DNA of 64,000 nucleotides from Atrina japonica (Eukaryota; Mollusca; Bivalvia; Pterioida; Pinnidae): NCBI GenBank assembly GCA_030159075.1, contig BROG01000441.1, forward strand, positions 1 through 64,000. Direction: 5' to 3'. Below, in pieces: positions 49,709 through 63,875 of the stretch (positions are counted from its first letter, which is position 1; every line of letters begins with the position of its first letter). Under the pieces are notes generated by a model. That model saw only the letters and a program-made list of their open reading frames with translations, was not told where the DNA came from and did no database searches. Both the position numbers and the translations under genes were made by a program.

Positions 49709-49870
49709 CAGTTTAAAATAGATTTTCTAAAGGGAAAGTGATATCATACGAGACCAAATAATAAATTTAAATGTATTACAAAATCCATCTGAAAGTAACC
49801 ACTGTAAAAAGATAACTATCTTAGCTTTTGAAGAGTTTAGAATTTAAATGATGTTATCAGTGCGAAATAT
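49663..49870 (-). mobile_element. Penelope-like terminal sequence (minus orientation)
   Basis: It is the reverse complement of the terminal segments at 4.6-5.3 kb, including 'agctaagatagttatct' and 'ggtctcgtatgatatcact'. The hammerhead motif is at its 3' end in element sense. Confidence 0.55.
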
Positions 49871-49919
49871 TACTTTAGCATAAGATTCATTCTGATTGAC
49901 AATGGTTATGTCCTCCTTT

Positions 49920-50460
49920 GGGTCCGGGTGGATGTTACCATTCGTCAGGAGTGTTCAGTTCTTCCGAACACCTGATCTCACCTTAAGCTGTCCCTTAGAT
50001 CTTGATCTGTTGTCATGTAGTTGTTGTTTTTGCAGTTCTATATCTATGATTGATACGTTGTTTAAAGCTTGATATCGTAAAAAACGATTTTTATGGTCGA
50101 TTCGAGGATCTTGTTAGACAAAATGAAGTTCCTCTCTCAAGAATGTTAGATAGTATTCTGGAGCACAACCATACACAGTGACTTCCATTCGCCAATCAGA
50201 TTTGGTACTGAATGATGAAATTTTCACCTAGCATGACCTTTTAACCGAACTTGACCTTTCCACCGACCTTGAAAGGTTTCCATGGAACATTTGCGACGGT
50301 TGTGACATGCTAACAGGGGGTGCTTGGCCTTGTATTATACCACTTTTCCTGTGGAAAATCTATTCAAAATTTAGGTTCAACTGATGAAGTATTATTGACA
50401 GAAATGATCGTCTTGAGCATTATAACTTTGATATTATATGTATAATGTTTACACATATAG
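49920..50460 (+). mobile_element. Penelope-like tail with hammerhead
   Basis: It includes 'gtcaggagtgttcagttctt', 'ccgaacacctgatct', 'acagggggtgcttgg', 'ttgtattataccactttt' and the hammerhead block, in the same relative order as the other terminal copies. Confidence 0.5.
50374..50418 (+). ncRNA. Hammerhead-ribozyme motif with intact CUGAUGA box
   Basis: GGTTCAA precedes a perfect CTGATGA, followed by agt...gaca (weak helix II), GAAA, TGATC and GTC, then TTGAGC, which pairs with GGTTCAA over six positions including one G-T wobble. It has the best core box of the five copies, but its helix II is shortened to about two pairs. Confidence 0.5.
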
Positions 50461-50486
50461 TGCCTCCACGTTTTTTTTTTAAATTC

Positions 50487-50666
50487 AGGGCTTATGTTTG
50501 TTTATTGTTGTTTAATGCCCCACTCAAGAATCTTTCACACCAAATGCCAGTGAAGGGCTTCAAATTTTGGCACTTACGATCATTGAGCAGTGAGGGTTAT
50601 TTAACGTGCCAACACCTACTGTGACACGGAACCTTGATTTTTACTGTCTCAGTCCGAAAGGTAGGG
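50487..50666 (-). mobile_element. SINE copy lacking its tRNA-like head
   Basis: It matches the body and tail of the SINE at 2175-2462 ('gtttgtttattgttgtttaa', 'ccaaatgccagtgaaggg', 'attgagcagtgagggtt', 'ctactgtgacacgga'). It ends at 'tccgaaagg', so the A/B-box head is missing. Confidence 0.75.
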
Positions 50667-51096
50667 TTTAAGTTGCTGAATTGAAATAGTGAGTTTGCAT
50701 GGTTTATGTTTTAGTCATTTTGTAATTGTAGTTTTCACAGCTACTGTACACGTTTTAACAGTTCTGATGAAAACATCACTGGGAAATAATTACTGTAAAA
50801 CCCTGGCTATCATTGCTGATTTAAAACCAACTATTATTTGTAATTTCCTCACTTGTCATGCTAACGACAATGGTTGTAAACTAATGATATCGTTTCCAAT
50901 TACCAGCAATCTTTGCTATATAGAAAATCGTTCATTCTTATCTGTAAAAACCTTAATTTGGCTAAAAGTAGCCCTAGAATAAGACGGTAAATGACTTTTT
51001 GTGTGAACAAATTGTTGCATGATTGTATAAAATGTGTAACATTGGTGTCATCTTAAGTGCACCACTGAACCGTAACACGTCAAGAGAGTGAGTCAG

Positions 51097-51312
51097 TTTA
51101 CCTCATCAACCCCATAAGTCACATTTAGATCCGACCATTTCAAAGAATGGTTGAGTCCATTGTCAGAATTCAGGGTTGTATGATTTATAATAAAAATTTC
51201 ATAATAATTATACATGCAATATTAACTTGTCCACTCCCGATTTATGACAGTAGACCTTACCATTTATTACTCTGGGCGAGTCTAAATGAGACCATAGGGG
51301 TTGATGGGTTTA
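51097..51312. mobile_element. Foldback element with tttacctcatcaacccc ends
   Basis: Ends 'tttacctcatcaacccc' (51097-51113) and 'ggggttgatgggttta' (51297-51312) are inverted. The interior is shared with 54865-55010 ('cattgtcagaattc', 'taataaaaattt', 'tatgacagtagacc'). Confidence 0.6.
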
Positions 51313-51700
51313 TCTAATTCTGCATTAACTATCCTCAACCGAACATTTGCAAACAAGCAACCATTTGCGAAATAGACAGTTAAGATTTTCCGGTCTGTGG
51401 AGAGCCAGTGAATTTAGACAAATATGTTATTTTGCAATATAATCTAGATACACAACCCGTTTAATGTGTAATTGCACTACAGTAGTAACTTAAATGGTAA
51501 AATATGTGGGAAAACGATTGATCGGCCACACCCAAATCTTTAAAAAAATAATTGACTTCGCTTTTGATGTGGTAATGAAGGGTAACACTTTAAATGGAAT
51601 TGCGGTTTCACGAAATCTAATATCTATATAAAAAGAGGACTGACCGCAGATGATCTAGATATCAAGTTTTAAATGTTACAGTTGTTTGAATCAACACCAG

Positions 51701-51846
51701 GGGCCCGTTTTACGAAAGGTCGTAAGTCCTAAATTCTAAGTTTAAGTTCTAACTACCATGGCAACGCAACGCTGATTGGTCATTCCCATGACATTTAAGA
51801 CTATGACATAGGATTTAGGACTTACGACCTTTCGTAAAACGGGCCC
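51701..51846. mobile_element. Foldback MITE with long terminal inverted repeats
   Basis: Both ends read GGGCCCGTTTTACGAAAGG and continue GTCGTAAGTCCTAAAT inwards, about 38 bases with one or two mismatches. The 146-base element can fold into one long hairpin. A half copy lies at 51967-52035, and a diverged relative at 15.03-15.39 kb. Confidence 0.82.
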
Positions 51847-52089
51847 GAGGACTGTGAGGAAACAAAAAACCACCCAGATTTGATTTGCAGTATATAAAAG
51901 GGGCACTCACCGCAGATGATATAGATATCAAGTTTTAATTGTTACAGTTATTTGAATCAACACTAAGGACCCGTTTTACGAAAGGTCCTAAGTCCTAAAT
52001 CTTAACTTTTAGTCCTAACTACCATGGCAACGCATCGCTGATGCGTCGTTCGTTAATTTTTTCACATTTTCAGTTTCTTTAGAAGAACC

Positions 52090-52700
52090 TCTGGGCTGAT
52101 TCCATCCAAACTTTGTCACTAGCATCAACACCTGAAGGGGCATGAAAATTGGAGGGGATAAAAACCATGAAAAATAGGATAATTTTTAAAAATCTTCTTC
52201 TCTACTGTGGTACCTTACTGAAACAAATGCTTTATATGGTTGTAATGTCCACGAGTTGCTCCCCCAAAATTGAAAACTTCATGACCCCGATGGCATGGGT
52301 TCTGCCCCTAGGGTGGGACAAAATTTACTAAATAGTAAAAATAGCCAAATCTTATGAAATCATCTCCTCAACTCCTGTGCAAATCTGCAAAACCTGCAAA
52401 GTTTAAAGGAAAACTGAATATATGGTTAGAAAGAGTATGAAACCCTCTACCAAAATTGCAAAATTCATGACCTTGAGGGCATGGGCTCTGTCCCTAGGGT
52501 GGGACAAAATTTACTAAATAGTAAAAGTAGCAAAATCTAAAAAAAACTCATCTCCTCAACTCCTGCACATCTTAATTGAAAACTGAATACATGGTTAGAA
52601 AGAACATGGAACCCTCTGCCAAAATTGCAAAATAGACCTCGAGGGCATGGGCTCTGCCCTAGGGTGGGACTAAATTTACTATATAGTGAAATGTACTTAA
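52090..52700. repeat. Tandem repeat of about 170-180 bases, three copies
   Basis: 'ccaaaattgcaaaattcatg', 'gagggcatgggctctg' and 'ccctagggtgggacaaaat' recur near 52260, 52445 and 52615. Confidence 0.8.
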
Positions 52701-52969
52701 AATTAGAAGCTGCAGAGTGAAAAGCCATGAAACCTCGGGGTATTGAAGGCCTATATCTCTAGTTGTGCAAGAAGTTTTCACTTTGTGGACAAAGGGATAT
52801 ATGGTATATTTAGCGGCTCAAACGGGGGTGGGGTTTACTATACAAACATATGGGAAAATTAAACATTCAGTTACATTTTTATTTGCATTTCAACTGATAA
52901 AAATCATTACACTGTACTTCAACCCAAATATTTTCTTGGATGAAATGATGTAAAGGGCTCATTGCCATA

Positions 52970-53730
52970 TAAGTCTTTATCCCCACGGTCATTGCCCACC
53001 CCTCTCATTTCAGAAATTTTCCATTATATCAAAAGTAGTTGAAATCCCCACCCCTATACCATATATTTTGTGGTTCCTCATGACAAGACTAATTGTATTG
53101 GGAAATTCCGGAGGTCCCGGGGTCATTCACCAAACACTTATTTCAGAAATATTCAATTATCTAATAAATAGTTGAGATCCCCACCCCATAACCGTATATT
53201 TTTTATTATCCATGACAAAACAAGTTGTATGGATTTTTTTTCTTGGGGGGGATCCCAGTTCATTACCCGCCCATTAATTTCAGAAATCTTCAATTATCTT
53301 AAAAACTGTTGAAGTCCTCTCATCTAATCCATACATTTTCTTATTCCTTATTACAAGACAAGTTGTATGGTGGTAATTTGGGGTCCCTAGGGTCATTCCT
53401 TGTCCCCTTATTTCAGAAATCTTCATTCCCTGTCCCCTTATTTCAGAAATCTTCAATTATCTCCAATATTTTTATATCCCTACCCCTAAATCATATATTT
53501 TCTTATTCCTCATTACAAGACAAGTTGTAGGGTGATATTTTGGAGTTGTCCCTGGAGTCATTCCTAACCCGTTAATTGAAATCCATTGAGATCCCCATCC
53601 CTAAACCATATATTTTCTTATTACCCATGACAAGACAAGTTTCAGGGTGAAATTTATGGGTGTACCCAAGACCATACCCCATCCCCTTATTATACTCCAA
53701 GTTTGGATTCTGATACAAGTAACCAAACTT
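52970..53730. repeat. Tandem repeat of about 110-125 bases, about six copies
   Basis: 'atatattttcttattcctca' and 'ttacaagacaagttgta' followed by 'ggtcattcct' and 'ttatttcagaaatcttcaat' recur in order. No coding signal is present. Confidence 0.75.
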
Positions 53731-54384
53731 TGACTGTAAGTTCATCCAAGGGTTTCTGATCATTGTTTACAACTGTATGTTGTCAATATACAAACATGTC
53801 TGACTAGTTACAGAAATAGATTTTGCATGTTTTACCTTTAAATCATGAAAAAATTTCGTTGAGTTTCAGTACTGAGTAACTTTGGTGACTTGAGGCTCTG
53901 TGCTGACTAAAGTTGAATAACCTCATGATTTAAAGTGTGATGTTTAATCACTCCGTCATGGGGCCACCGAGGGGAAAACCTTCAATGAATGTTGTGCCAT
54001 TTTGGGTGGAACACCACCTCATTTAAGTTTATCATATAAAAAATTGTATATTACATCTACAGTTGCTAGTTTCTGTCAAGATGAGGAAAATTCGACATTA
54101 CAAGGTACCATTTGTCTGTCTATCATTTGTATTTTCGCCCATGAATTTAGGTCCGCTGAAATTTAATAGCTCTAAAATAAGTTTTTATTCAATTTTTAAA
54201 CAATTCAACATTGTAACTGGAGTAGGCCAACACTATGAACTAAAGACTCAATGTACATCTCCTCTGAATTCATCAGTTCATATCTATGTCGTCTTTAATT
54301 CATGTCCCGTGATGTATCTTTTCCAAGCGTATTGTTACAGGAAAAATAGAACCACAGGGTATCTCACGAACAACTTTTAAAACA

Positions 54385-54745
54385 AAAGGATTACACACGG
54401 TATAGTGTATAAAACAGTCGGACAACAAGAAAAGGTATACACCCGGCATAGTGTATAAAAAGTCGGACCACAAGAAAAGGTATATACCCGGTATAGTGTA
54501 CAAACCAGTCGGACCACAAGAAAAGGAATACACCCGGTATAGTGTATAAAACAGTCGAACGGCAAAAAAAAATTACACCCAGTATATTGTATAAAACAAT
54601 CGGACGACAAGAAAAGGTATACACCCGGTACAGTGTATAAACAACTTGATCGAACGGCAAGAAAAGGTATACACCCGGTATATTGTTTAAAACAATCGGT
54701 CGGCAATTAAAGGAGTACACCCGGTATAGTGTATAAACCAAATCC
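54385..54745. repeat. Minisatellite of about 45 bases, eight copies
   Basis: The unit has 'aaaaggtatacacccggtat', then 'agtgtataaaacagtcgga' and 'caag'. Long minus-strand frames over it (Y-T-I-P-G-V-Y-L-F) arise because 45 is a multiple of three. Confidence 0.88.
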
Positions 54746-54869
54746 TCATGTCTCCATACAACCGGGACAATTAATTGTTTATTACACCGAAATACAAAAT
54801 CAATAAAGACTGTCGAATAAACTGCAAGAGTTTTCGCATGAGGGAGACATGACGCACGCGAGGCCACTG

Positions 54870-55835
<966 letters not shown>

Positions 55836-56417
55836 TTTGGCAAAGACAAGACTGAGCTATCATGTACATGTATATTAATTCATAAGGACAAATGATAAAA
55901 TAAAATTAATACGCTTTGGTCATACCCGCACATTTATATGTCAAGAAACAGAAACAGGGTAACTGCACCATTCTTATCATCAGTATACAAAGATTATTTT
56001 ATAACTCGTTTTTCTGACCAGATAGTATGAGTAGATGTTACCTGAATGTTCGGGGTAAAATGATTTTAAACTATACAGCGATAATAAGTAATTCTGACTG
56101 TCAGTCAAAGGCATTATAGACACAAGTGTGTAAAAGTTGTGTGCAAAATTGTTGAGGGTCCTAAAAGTGATTGGATATGAAATATCACAATATCATGTCT
56201 TGTACATAGCTCGGCAAATTATACACTATTAAAAGTAATAAAATAGCTTTCACGTAGCTAAATGTATTTTTAAAAAATGTATGTTTGTTCCTTATTACTA
56301 AGCGATGTATTTATTTCCTTCGTATGCTTATCACGGATCAACTAAAATCAACCATGACATGAGCAAAATTTAAACGTCGTTTAAAAATGTCACCTGAATG
56401 AATGTTTACCTTAACAC

Positions 56418-56546
<129 letters not shown>

Positions 56547-56739
56547 TTGCACCAGTATAAGAAAACGTTATAATTATGTTGATTTCTGAGAAATTATAAA
56601 TTTTTCGATCTCCCTGAAAAAAACCTATTTCCCCATTTCCCTCGGCTTTGCCTAGATGATAGGTCTGGGCCTAAAGTTACCAAATTTACCCAAAGGCAAT
56701 GACAAAAGTTTATTCTCATTTAAAACGTATATTTACATA

Positions 56740-57020
56740 CCGACTGCAATTCCCTTCATTGAAAGTCTATAGAGAGATGTAACGCATACTCAAGTAATTG
56801 TAGTCACGTGACCCGAGTGTTAACCGCTTTACTTTTTGCCGTAGAAATGGATGAACGAATTAATAAAGAATAGAATATCACATATTTATTTCTTCTTTAT
56901 CTATTCGTAAAAGCCATACATTACCACAAAACAAACAAAAATCACAGAAAGAATTCGGAAACACACGACTAGATCTACATCTGTAGCACACTGTACAGCC
57001 TACAGGCCCAGATCGCGATA
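56740..57020 (-). repeat. Inverted copy of the 49.15-49.62 kb repeat
   Basis: It contains 'gactgcaattcccttcattg', 'gtcacgtgacccgagtgtta', 'accgctttactttttg' and 'aaacaaacaaaaatcacaga', each the reverse complement of the left copy. The two copies are about 7.5 kb apart. Confidence 0.65.
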
Positions 57021-57579
57021 TATCTAAGTTATGTTATGACCAGAACCACAGACCACAGAAATGAAAGTTGGCTTCGTAGTTACAAGTGTAACAAGTCTGT
57101 TGAACAGTAAAAAGAGAATTAGGCCTAGTGGAACTTTGTCAAGCATCTCTGATAAACAGGTCAATTTGTTTGCCTTCACCGGGTATTCCAGTCAGAAACA
57201 ATTCGTCACTCGCATCGTGTGAAATGAGGCCGTGTGAAATACTTAAAAATACTTAGGTAAGTTACGTACGAATCAGTCATCATGGTTCCCAGCTGTTTGG
57301 CAAAAAAAAAATGTCAAATAAAATGGCTATTTTCAGTTGTCATGAACATTAGCTATCTCCCTTCTCGTAATTCACACTCAAACTTTCTATGGTATATCCC
57401 ATTAATAATATATCAGAATTCAAACTTCGTTTCGATATATTACCCAGAAATGAGACTTTCTACAATAATATATACAAACTGTGCTGGTCCTTCACATTGA
57501 ATAGTTTATCAAATTTTATAATATTAGGGTTTTGGCAAAAGTAACTTGCTAATACCTGTCTCTGTATAGTTTAACAGTG

Positions 57580-59270
57580 TTATTTGTACATCTTAATATA
57601 TAGTGAAAATCATCAACTGGTTCTAAGATATTACAGACATTACAAATTCTTTTCTCTCTTTGAATATTTTTCCATCTACCCACTTTTCCAACATTGGATA
57701 TTAAAGCTGATCTTTAAGTCTATGAAAAACTGCATTTTTCAACCATTCAACTCTCTGAAGTTTTTTATACGTATGAAAGACTACAGTGATCCAATGTCTT
57801 TTCAACATAGTTATACCATGGTGTATTATAATATCATGATATAACATAATTTAGTACTTAACTTGTTTTGACGTTAACTGATAATGTTTTCCTCCATAAA
57901 CCATTCAGTTAGGGGTTGATTTCCTAATCTAAGCATATGATTCCAAAACTTTAAATGCAGTTTTCTTATTTTTGCAAAATTACATGATTCCCATACTTCG
58001 CATCCCTAAAAATTGATTGATTTTAATTCTTTCTTATATATTTCTTTAATTTTGTAATAATCTAAACCATTTCTAGAAAATGCATACCCAAGTATTCAAG
58101 ATACATAACTTTTTCTAACTTGGGTCAGTTATAAGCAAATTTTAGTTTTTGAGGTTGTCTCCCTTTTCCAAAAATCATTATTTTTTCTTCTTACTGTTTA
58201 AATGCCATAAATTAGATATTTATGAAATATATCTTTGTTTGTTTATTGTTGTTTAACGTTGAAATAGATCTAATTGGTAATAGGCGATCTGAATACGATT
58301 GAGACAACAATATTGCATCATCATTATATAATTGTATAAATAATTTCAGGTAAACAAATAGATCATTTTAAATTTCTTTAGACAAATTTTCTAAACCTGA
58401 GCATTGATTGAGCCCTATAAATGTTCGACATCAGTCAAGAAATAGTGAAATTTAAACATGAATGACGAGAGATTTTCTCCTTGTCTTAATCCAGATAAAC
58501 AAGGAAATAAGATAGAGGATAAATTATTATTTACAACTTTTTTATCTATTTTTGCAAAGTTACATGTTTCCCATACTTCACATCCCTAAAAATTGATTGA
58601 TTTTAATCTTTTCTTATATAATTCTTCAGTTTTGTAATACCCTAAACAATTTCTTGAAAATGCATACCCAAATATTCAAGATACTTAAACATTTACAACT
58701 TTAGATGATTTGTGATATTACATTGAAACATTTTCCATCAATGTTACTTGAAAAAAGTTTATTGCATAATCCCAGTCTCAAAATAGTATTGAATGCTTTT
58801 TCAGAGTCCATGAAAGTACAGTACAAAGTTTCTTCCATAAAATTGTTAATTCGACCAGTGAGTTTAAAACAGATACATTTGTATGTAGTCGATAGTGCTT
58901 CGAAGCTTGATTTTCTAAAATAAATTCACTATTGTCTGCATATTTGTTTAGATTTAGTAACTGGTAATTTTTTTAATACTTTTTCACATCTTTATTATTT
59001 TTATATATTGGTACTGTATTCCAAAGTTCAAAACCCAAATTAAATAATTCGACAAGGCATCATCAGTGGACGATTTCAAGTATTCATTGTACAATAAATA
59101 TTCACCACAAACTTTATCTGCCTTCATCATTTTTACATAATTCAACATTTCTTCTGAATCAATAGGTTCATTAACAAAATAGTTAATTTTCATATTTGTC
59201 AATTCCCTTACTTCATCTGTGAAAATGACATGATAAACATTGCCATCAAATTTCTGGTTTAACATTTACC
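57580..59270 (-). pseudogene. LINE-type (non-LTR) reverse-transcriptase pseudogene
   Basis: Minus-strand frames in order: N-Y-V-K-M-M-K-A-D-K-V-C-G with Y-N-E-Y-L-K-S-S-T-D-D (the 'K-x-x-G-x-D...N-E' region), then Y-C-T-F-M-D-S-E-K-A-F-N-T (first catalytic Asp region), G-L-R-Q-G-E-N-L-S, then Y-N-D-D-A-I-L-L-S (catalytic box, normally Y-A-D-D), then a K-K-I-M-I-F-G-K and Y-L-E-Y-L-G-M stretch. There are many stops and frameshifts. The block at about 57975-58108 is repeated at 58551-58685, and a SINE fragment (58231-58262) interrupts it. Confidence 0.82.
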
Positions 59271-59544
59271 AAAATAATCAACCAATAATTTCAATATTTA
59301 CTCTTTTTCTTAACACCAGAGTCGCCTGCCATATTTATTGTAGCATAAATTATAAATTTACCAATTTCAAACTTGACAGCCACTCGGTGAATTCTTTAGA
59401 TAAATACTGACATCAATTTTTAAAAGCGCACGTGACATTGAATCAAACCTCTGTAAAGATTTTTCAGCTTTGGAAGTTTTAAGACTTTTTTTTACCATTG
59501 ACATGCTTCAAAATACATTATTTAAAATATAAGAACCTCCGCTA

Positions 59545-59615
59545 AAGACTTTATGGTTTAAAACGCGATGCTCTATCCAATCGGCCATGGAAGCGCCAAC
59601 ATTGTACTAGCGCCC
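59545..59615 (-). mobile_element. tRNA-like SINE remnant
   Basis: The minus strand has TGGCCGATTGGATAGAGC, a good A box, followed by a run where a B box is no longer clear. Stems are not maintained, so it is not a tRNA gene. Confidence 0.4.
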
Positions 59616-59798
59616 ATCAGCTCTACTGTGATCAATATTTTTTAAATAATCATTTACTTTTTGTACATCGATTTACTTGTAACAATACATCCAAACCACA
59701 TTAACATTCACTTAATGATGATAATAGACAGTTGTGAATTGAAGTGATAAAGCGATAGTCCTTACAACCTACTTACGTACGATAGATAGGTAAAATTA

Positions 59799-60060
59799 GA
59801 GATAACTTTTCAACAGGGGTACCAAATGTAACCATGAAACGAGAGATAACTTTACAACAGGGGTACCAAATGTGACCATGAAACGAGAGATAACTTTACA
59901 ACAGGGGTACCAAATGTGACCATGAAACGAGAGATAACTTTACAACAGGAGTACCAAATGTGACCATGAAACGAGAGATAACTTTACAACAGGGGTACCA
60001 AATGTGACCATGAAACGTTTAATTGAATCGCAATGCTAACCACTCAGCAACAGAGACCCA
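59799..60060. repeat. 42-bp tandem repeat, five copies, ending in a tRNA-like fragment
   Basis: The unit is 'gagataactttacaacagg', then 'ggtaccaaatgtgaccatga' and 'ac', with one or two changes per copy. Directly after it, at 60018-60060, the minus strand has a tRNA-Ser/Leu-like A-box string ('gctgagtggttagcattg'). Confidence 0.88.
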
Positions 60061-60229
60061 TACGATGAATCTTGTAAAATGTAGCAGTAGTATTAGTGGA
60101 AATTGTTGTGAAATTTAAACACATGGAGTGAATAATTTGGGGTTCAATAATTAAAGATATATATATATTCAAGAAATTTCCTTACAACAGGGGATAGGTG
60201 GTGGGCTTTTCTCATTAATGATTTTTGTC

Positions 60230-60256
60230 ATCATCATCATCATCATCATCATCATT
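60230..60256. repeat. (ATC)n microsatellite
   Basis: About eight CAT/ATC triplets. Confidence 0.9.
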
Positions 60257-60689
60257 AGTAACAATGTAAGATATAGTTGCAGCGGTAGTAGTAATTGTTT
60301 TGTCGTGGTAAGATAAAACATGAAAAAATACATGCCAATTACTGTTAGTTTTCAACACATTTGAATCGAAATGTCAAAATGTCGCAAAAAAGAAGATAAA
60401 CTGTATGCGTCAATCAGTAAAGAAATTAAATTTCGTAAAGTGAAATAAATACTCCAAGGTTTCATTTAAGATATTTTCTATACTTTAGATTGAGATTTCA
60501 AACAGGACAATAAATCTTATTTTTTTTCATATCGCCTTTATCGCCTTTTAACTGGAACGAAAACTTTCTATTATTATTTTTGTAAATAATATTAACAATA
60601 CCAAAGTTATAGTTTTACAAAAGAGACCTACAATGCATAAAATTATCGTAAATAGTCCTCTTTAGGATTTAATAAAAATATGTATTTCC

Positions 60690-60845
60690 GAAAGAAAAAA
60701 TGATGTACTACAAGGTCAAAAAATAAATCTAGATGTGTCGCCAAATGTGTCGAAGAGTACTCACTGTAAAATTATTATCTTAGCTTTTGAGAAATTTTGG
60801 AATATAAATAATGGTATCTGAGCGACGTGTAACTTCAGTGTTAAA
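60690..60845 (-). mobile_element. Short Penelope-like terminal fragment
   Basis: 'cactgtaaaattattatctt' and 'agcttttgagaaattttgga' match the terminal sequence seen at 49.8 kb. The hammerhead part is absent. Confidence 0.4.
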
Positions 60846-61154
60846 TACAAAGTAAAATGCTATGTAATGTAAAATAAATATCTTCGTTTTTGGTTCAAAG
60901 GTAAACTCGTAAATCAACAGAAAAAAATTATTTCAGTATTTCGTCGTTGTAAAATATATGCAAATCTTAAGTGAGAATATTGTCATTTTAACCACAAAAT
61001 ATTTATGAAACGTTGAACATTTGCTATACAAAGCAGTTCTTTGATTTTGCACTTAAACATTTTGTATACATAAATATACGTCCACCGTAAATGGTCTATT
61101 GTCTAGAAAGGCCATTTTTTATTATTCCTATCTATCTTGTGTTTTCTAGAACTG

Positions 61155-61292
<138 letters not shown>

Positions 61293-61350
61293 ATTTACTT
61301 TACTGTGTTCTTGATTTTTGCTGGCATATTTAAGGGTAAGTCTGGCCCAT

Positions 61351-61455
<105 letters not shown>

Positions 61456-61519
61456 CTATCTAAATGAAGTTTAATGTTTAATGCTACAATGATGAAGTGT
61501 AGTCTGATGATACGGATAG

Positions 61520-61522
<3 letters not shown>

Positions 61523-61567
<45 letters not shown>
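61523..61567. repeat. (TG)n microsatellite
   Basis: About 45 bases of TG. Confidence 0.95.
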
Positions 61568-61572
<5 letters not shown>

Positions 61573-62082
61573 ATTAAATTTCCATTATTTATTTAATTGT
61601 GTACACAAATTTAAAATTCACCTCGTTTTTAATGACGTCCTCAAATATTTTGGATGACTAGAATTCCATTTAGAATCTATTGTATCCAACTGCTGTACAA
61701 TTAATTTATTCCACGGGCGTATTGTACTGTATTAAAACCGTGTGATCACACATGCATATAATTTATATATATATTTAAAGATGTGTCGATCTACGATTGT
61801 TGTGACAACTGGCGCGATATCATTTATATCTGAAGAATCTGATATAATTTACATAAGAAGAATCTGACTGTCACCATCTCAGTTTATGTAAATGTAACTG
61901 TAATTCGAGAAAATTCGTAAAACATAGGCATATGAATCTTAAAAGTTGGCACGTAGCCACGAGTGGCAGTTTTACGCTTTTTATGACATCGATTCAAAAC
62001 GCTTATAAAATGCGACGTTGTAAAACTTTATATACAGATTCCAGTATGTTTAGATGGATGGAGAATCAGTAGGCATGCCTAG

Positions 62083-62172
62083 TTAACTCATTCACCCCTA
62101 GAGACACATATGGACTGGTCCAAGCAATCGATTAACAGCAGAGTCCATTGTTTTCAGGGGTTGATGAGTTAA
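62083..62172. mobile_element. Foldback mini-element, 90 bases
   Basis: Arms ttaactcattcacccct (62083-62099) and aggggttgatgagttaa (62156-62172) are inverted with two mismatches. Related arms occur at 51.1/51.3 kb and 62.6 kb. Confidence 0.65.
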
Positions 62173-62620
62173 GAACAAGTGTATCAGAAGTAATTTGAAT
62201 AAAGTTGGGATGGACAAATTAAATACACTGGAACGGAAATTCTTATTTACTGTTAAAGATGAACTTGTGCATACTAAAATTATTACCAATATTCTACTAA
62301 TCGTGTACTAATTGGACACTTTAATGAACCATTTTCGTCTCGGTACCCACCATTGAGTTCGCTGTATTTAACAATAGAGGAATTCCTCCTCCTTCTTCTT
62401 CGTCGTCTTTTTCAAAATGATCTTGTAAAGTGCACTTATAAGTTCATAACTAAAAACAGTTATTTTGTAGATCTATGAATTGATGTCAATTTGAATTTTC
62501 ACATCATGAAAGAATGTAAAACTATTTTGCACAAAATAATTGTGCCTTTATTGTCGGATAATCACATATATTGAATTTAAATCTTTAAAAAAACGACCAA
62601 AAGAGCCAGGATTTTAATTT

Positions 62621-62704
62621 TAACCCTTTGAACCCTACATACCATAAAAGGCTGGTCTTGAACAATAGAGCATACCATTCAGATATTCAGGGGTGAAAGG
62701 GTTA
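62621..62704. mobile_element. Foldback mini-element, 84 bases
   Basis: Arms taaccctttgaaccct (62621-62636) and aggggtgaaagggtta (62689-62704) are inverted. It is similar in design to the element at 62.1 kb. Confidence 0.6.
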
Positions 62705-63445
62705 TTATGGAAAATCTGAAATGCAAATGTATGTAGTATCTTCTTTCTACATAAACATTGTTCAAGGTCAATATAAAAAACGTGATTGAGGATGAACTAC
62801 ATCCACATATTTGGACTGAATATCTTGTGAACCGCTAAATTTTCAATCATGTAGCGTAACAATATATTTCAAAATGTATATCTACCCTTGTTTATACAAG
62901 AAATATCATATGGTGGGTCATGCCTGGAGTGCAATGGTACTAACTGCGCTCTCTTAGAACCTATTGTGTATCATTATGCATACAGGTGTATTTTTTGTAT
63001 TTATAGCATCGTATACTATAGAAAATTCCCTGACAAATAAAACTCGATATCAGTTAAAAAGTTTAAAACGATACCAGTTTTACCGGGATAGTAAAGTTTT
63101 ATAAGCTAAATAATGAGTTAGATAAATGTTATATGGTCACGAGTTGGCGGTACTTACATCGGCACCACATTGTTTGGTGGTCAGGGGTTGGGGTATCCGC
63201 ATCTGCATCATATCTTTTTGGGATGTGTGGGGGTAAATGATATCAAATGGTCATAGATTGGGGTATCTGCATCACATTCTTGATTTATTTTAATTGGGGG
63301 AATTTGTGGTATGGCGGCGGCTAAGTCGGACACGTGTAAAAAAACACGTATTTCGGTTTCCTCCCACAGCAAGGACCCCGCACGTCAACGAGAGACATTA
63401 CTATTAGATGACATAACTTGTTTGTCATAAATAAAGTTTAAACCT

Positions 63446-63875
63446 TAATTATACTGTAATGATGAACCTGGAGTAAAACGGATGATGGATTTGGAGGAAA
63501 ACGCCGTTAATTATACTGTAATGATGAATCTGGAGTTAAACAGACAATGTATTACGAGGAAGACTCCGTAAATTATACTGTAATGATGAACCTGGAGTAA
63601 AACGGATGATGGATTTGGAAGACTCCGTAAATGATACTGTAATGATGAACCTGGAGTAAAACGGATGATGGATTTGGAAGACACCGTTAATTATACTGTA
63701 ATGATGAACCTGGAGTAAAACGGATGATGGATTTGGAAGACTCCGTCAATTATACTGTAATGATGAACCTGGAGTAAAACGGATGATGGACTTGGAAGAC
63801 TCCGTCAATTATACTGTAATGATGAACCTGGAGTAAAACGGATGATGAATTTGGAGGAAGAAACCGTTAATTAAA
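63446..63875. repeat. 59-bp tandem repeat, seven copies
   Basis: The unit contains 'ttaattatactgtaatgatg', 'aacctggagtaaaacgga' and 'tgatggatttggaagactcc'. Copies differ mainly by insertion or loss of a few bases around 'ggaagactcc'. Confidence 0.9.
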
